Source: Parasphingorhabdus marina DSM 22363
GTDB lineage: Bacteria; Pseudomonadota; Alphaproteobacteria; Sphingomonadales; Sphingomonadaceae
DNA length: 64,000 nucleotides
Direction of reading: 5' to 3'
Assembly: GCF_900128895.1 (NCBI RefSeq)
Contig: NZ_FSQW01000002.1
Span: 1,054,001-1,118,000, forward strand
The number at the start of each line of letters is the position of its first letter. Position 1 is the first letter of the stretch. A model generated the notes under the pieces. That model searched no databases, had not been told where the DNA came from, and saw only the letters and a list, made by a program, of their open reading frames with translations. Positions 62,825 to 64,000 of the stretch are shown here, one piece after another. The translations under genes were made by a program, and so were the position numbers.

Positions 62825-63322
62825 ATGAATGGCGAACATTTCATCTACTTGCTCTGGGTCGGATTGGCAATTGCGCTGATTACCGCAGCGATCACTGACA
62901 TAAAGAGTCGGACCATTTCCAACCGATTGAACATCATGATCGCACTTGGTGCGCCGGTTTTCTGGATCGCAAGCGGAATGCAATTGTGGCCAGACATGCT
63001 GATACAAATTGGTATCGCTGCCATCATATTTACCATATTTACCGGATTCTTCGCGCTTGGTGCGATGGGAGGCGGAGACGTCAAACTGCTGGGAGCCATT
63101 GCCCTCTGGCTGCATTGGATCCCTCTCGTACAGATGTTGATCGTGATGTCGATCGCCGGCGGAGTCCTCACCGCGTTAATGATGATCCGCAACAGAATCA
63201 ACAAAACCCCTGGTCCAATAAAGGTGCCGTACGGAGTCGCAATATCATTTGCGGGTCTGTTCGTGATCTGGGGGGATCAAGCGACAAAACTATACGAACG
63301 ATATTTTAACCATTTTACTTGA
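62825..63322 (+). CDS. cpaA: Prepilin peptidase, CpaA/TadV type
   Basis: A 165-residue inner-membrane aspartyl protease that processes Flp-type prepilins. Four to six helices; the first active Asp is in AITDIKSRTISNRLN, the second in ALGAMGGGDVKLLGA. The length and lack of an N-methylation domain fit TadV/CpaA. It is followed by cpaB 76 bases downstream and marks the start of a tad/cpa pilus locus that continues past the window. Confidence 0.92.
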   Translation: MNGEHFIYLLWVGLAIALITAAITDIKSRTISNRLNIMIALGAPVFWIASGMQLWPDMLIQIGIAAIIFTIFTGFFALGAMGGGDVKLLGAIALWLHWIPLVQMLIVMSIAGGVLTALMMIRNRINKTPGPIKVPYGVAISFAGLFVIWGDQATKLYERYFNHFT

Positions 63323-63398
63323 AAGAGAAATCTACCGCCATCTGGTCGTTTTTCGAATGATCGAAACAGGTGGGGCATTCAGGAGGCGTGAGACGTCA

Positions 63399-64000
63399 TG
63401 GACAAGAAGAAACTAGTATTACTTATCGGTGCGCTGGTTGTGGCTGCGGTCACGGCCTTGCTCGCCCGGAACATGTTTGCCGGTGCATCAGCCCCTCAGG
63501 CAGAAGCCCAGAAGGTAGAGATTGCCGGTGAAGAGGTACTTGTTGCGACACGGGCTCTCCCGGTCGGCACCATCATCACACCGGAAAGTTTCCGCTTCCA
63601 GCCCTGGCCGGAAGAACTGGTTGAAGAGGCCTATTATCAGAAGGAAGGCACAGACGTGAATGCATTGAACGGTACTGTCGTTCGCAATGCCATCACTGCC
63701 GGCCAGCCTCTGACACGCGGAGCAATTGTCAGCCCGGGCGACCGCGGCTTCCTTGCAGCGGCTCTTGGGCCAGGCATGCGTGCCGTCACCATTCCGGTTT
63801 CCGGTCTGACCGGTGTCGCCGGCTTCGTGTTTCCCGGAGATCGTATTGACCTGATGCTGACTCAGACTGTTAAGGGACAAGGTCCGGAAATGAAGGTTTC
63901 CGAAACGGTCATCCGAAACGTTCGTGTTCTTGCCACCGATAACCGGGTCACTTCCAGAACCAATGAAGCTGGGCAAACTGTAGCAACAAAAACCAAGCTG
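63399..64000 (+). CDS. cpaB: Flp pilus assembly protein CpaB (3' truncated by the window)
   Basis: The first 200 residues of CpaB, a periplasmic SAF-domain protein thought to steady the pilus channel. It starts MDKKKLVLLIGALVVAAVTALLAR (signal anchor), followed by the SAF domain with VEIAGEEVLVATRALPVGTIITPESFRFQPWPEELVE and the RcpC-type region GLTGVAGFVFPGDRIDLMLTQ. AGGAGG lies 11 bases before the ATG. The gene runs off the right edge. Confidence 0.93.

Noticed and set aside
1-64000. Search by eye for CRISPR arrays, insertion sequences, prophage, tRNA and rRNA genes.
   Set aside because: No regularly spaced repeats, transposase or integrase motifs, or tRNA-like TTC-loops were noticed; tRNA absence should be confirmed with a covariance search.

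Overview
The window comes from an alphaproteobacterium of the order Sphingomonadales, probably close to Sphingorhabdus or Parasphingorhabdus. I infer this from protein style and gene order: a complete dcw cluster in the alphaproteobacterial order, argS-SPOR-nagZ-scpA-scpB-tatABC, ispH-thrB-rnhA, split gcvPA/gcvPB behind a tandem glycine riboswitch, several TonB-dependent receptors, and GFA and BKACE proteins. No database search was run. I see no rRNA or tRNA gene, CRISPR array, insertion sequence or prophage. The sequence is densely coding on both strands.

Layout. 0-12.7 kb is an accessory metabolic and detoxification region. It holds the end of an acyl-CoA synthetase, a TetR regulator divergent from a YCII protein, an iron-uptake locus (PepSY membrane protein, small membrane protein and TonB receptor around a Fur-box-like site), and a compact module of GST, two tautomerase-fold proteins, SDR, HxlR regulator and GFA protein. 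A second acyl-CoA synthetase, a DUF938 methyltransferase and a BASS transporter follow. 12.8-17.7 kb is the glycine cleavage operon gcvT-gcvH-gcvPA-gcvPB (minus strand) under a tandem glycine riboswitch, with a pair of GC-rich REP-like hairpins inside it. 17.8-22.4 kb carries a secreted protein of unknown function, an NAD-binding protein, a dGTPase homologue and a TPR/SPOR envelope protein. 22.5-41.1 kb is the complete division and murein cluster, transcribed on the minus strand from mraZ to ftsZ, with nearly every junction translationally coupled.

41.4-50.6 kb carries cysK with two membrane-protein genes, an OmpW porin, a BKACE enzyme, a GST, purT, a VOC protein, a ZnuD-like zinc receptor behind a Zur-box-like site, and two tandem entericidin-type lipoprotein genes. 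50.6-57.9 kb holds tatABC, scpAB, nagZ, a SPOR protein, argS and a lipoprotein. 58.0-62.8 kb holds ispH-thrB-rnhA, a YegP-like small protein, a D-amino-acid-dehydrogenase-like flavoprotein and a lysophospholipase-like hydrolase. The window ends in the start of a Tad/Flp pilus locus (cpaA-type prepilin peptidase, then cpaB).

The most interesting signals are regulatory. Two 45-base dyads of identical geometry flank the GST/tautomerase/SDR/HxlR/GFA module and suggest one HxlR-controlled electrophile or aldehyde response unit. Seven G-runs at a 10-base period lie upstream of mraZ. A 15/17 match to the alphaproteobacterial Zur palindrome lies in front of a receptor with a His/acidic loop. Within the module, a tautomerase-fold protein lacks the catalytic N-terminal proline and the SDR has Phe in place of the catalytic Tyr.
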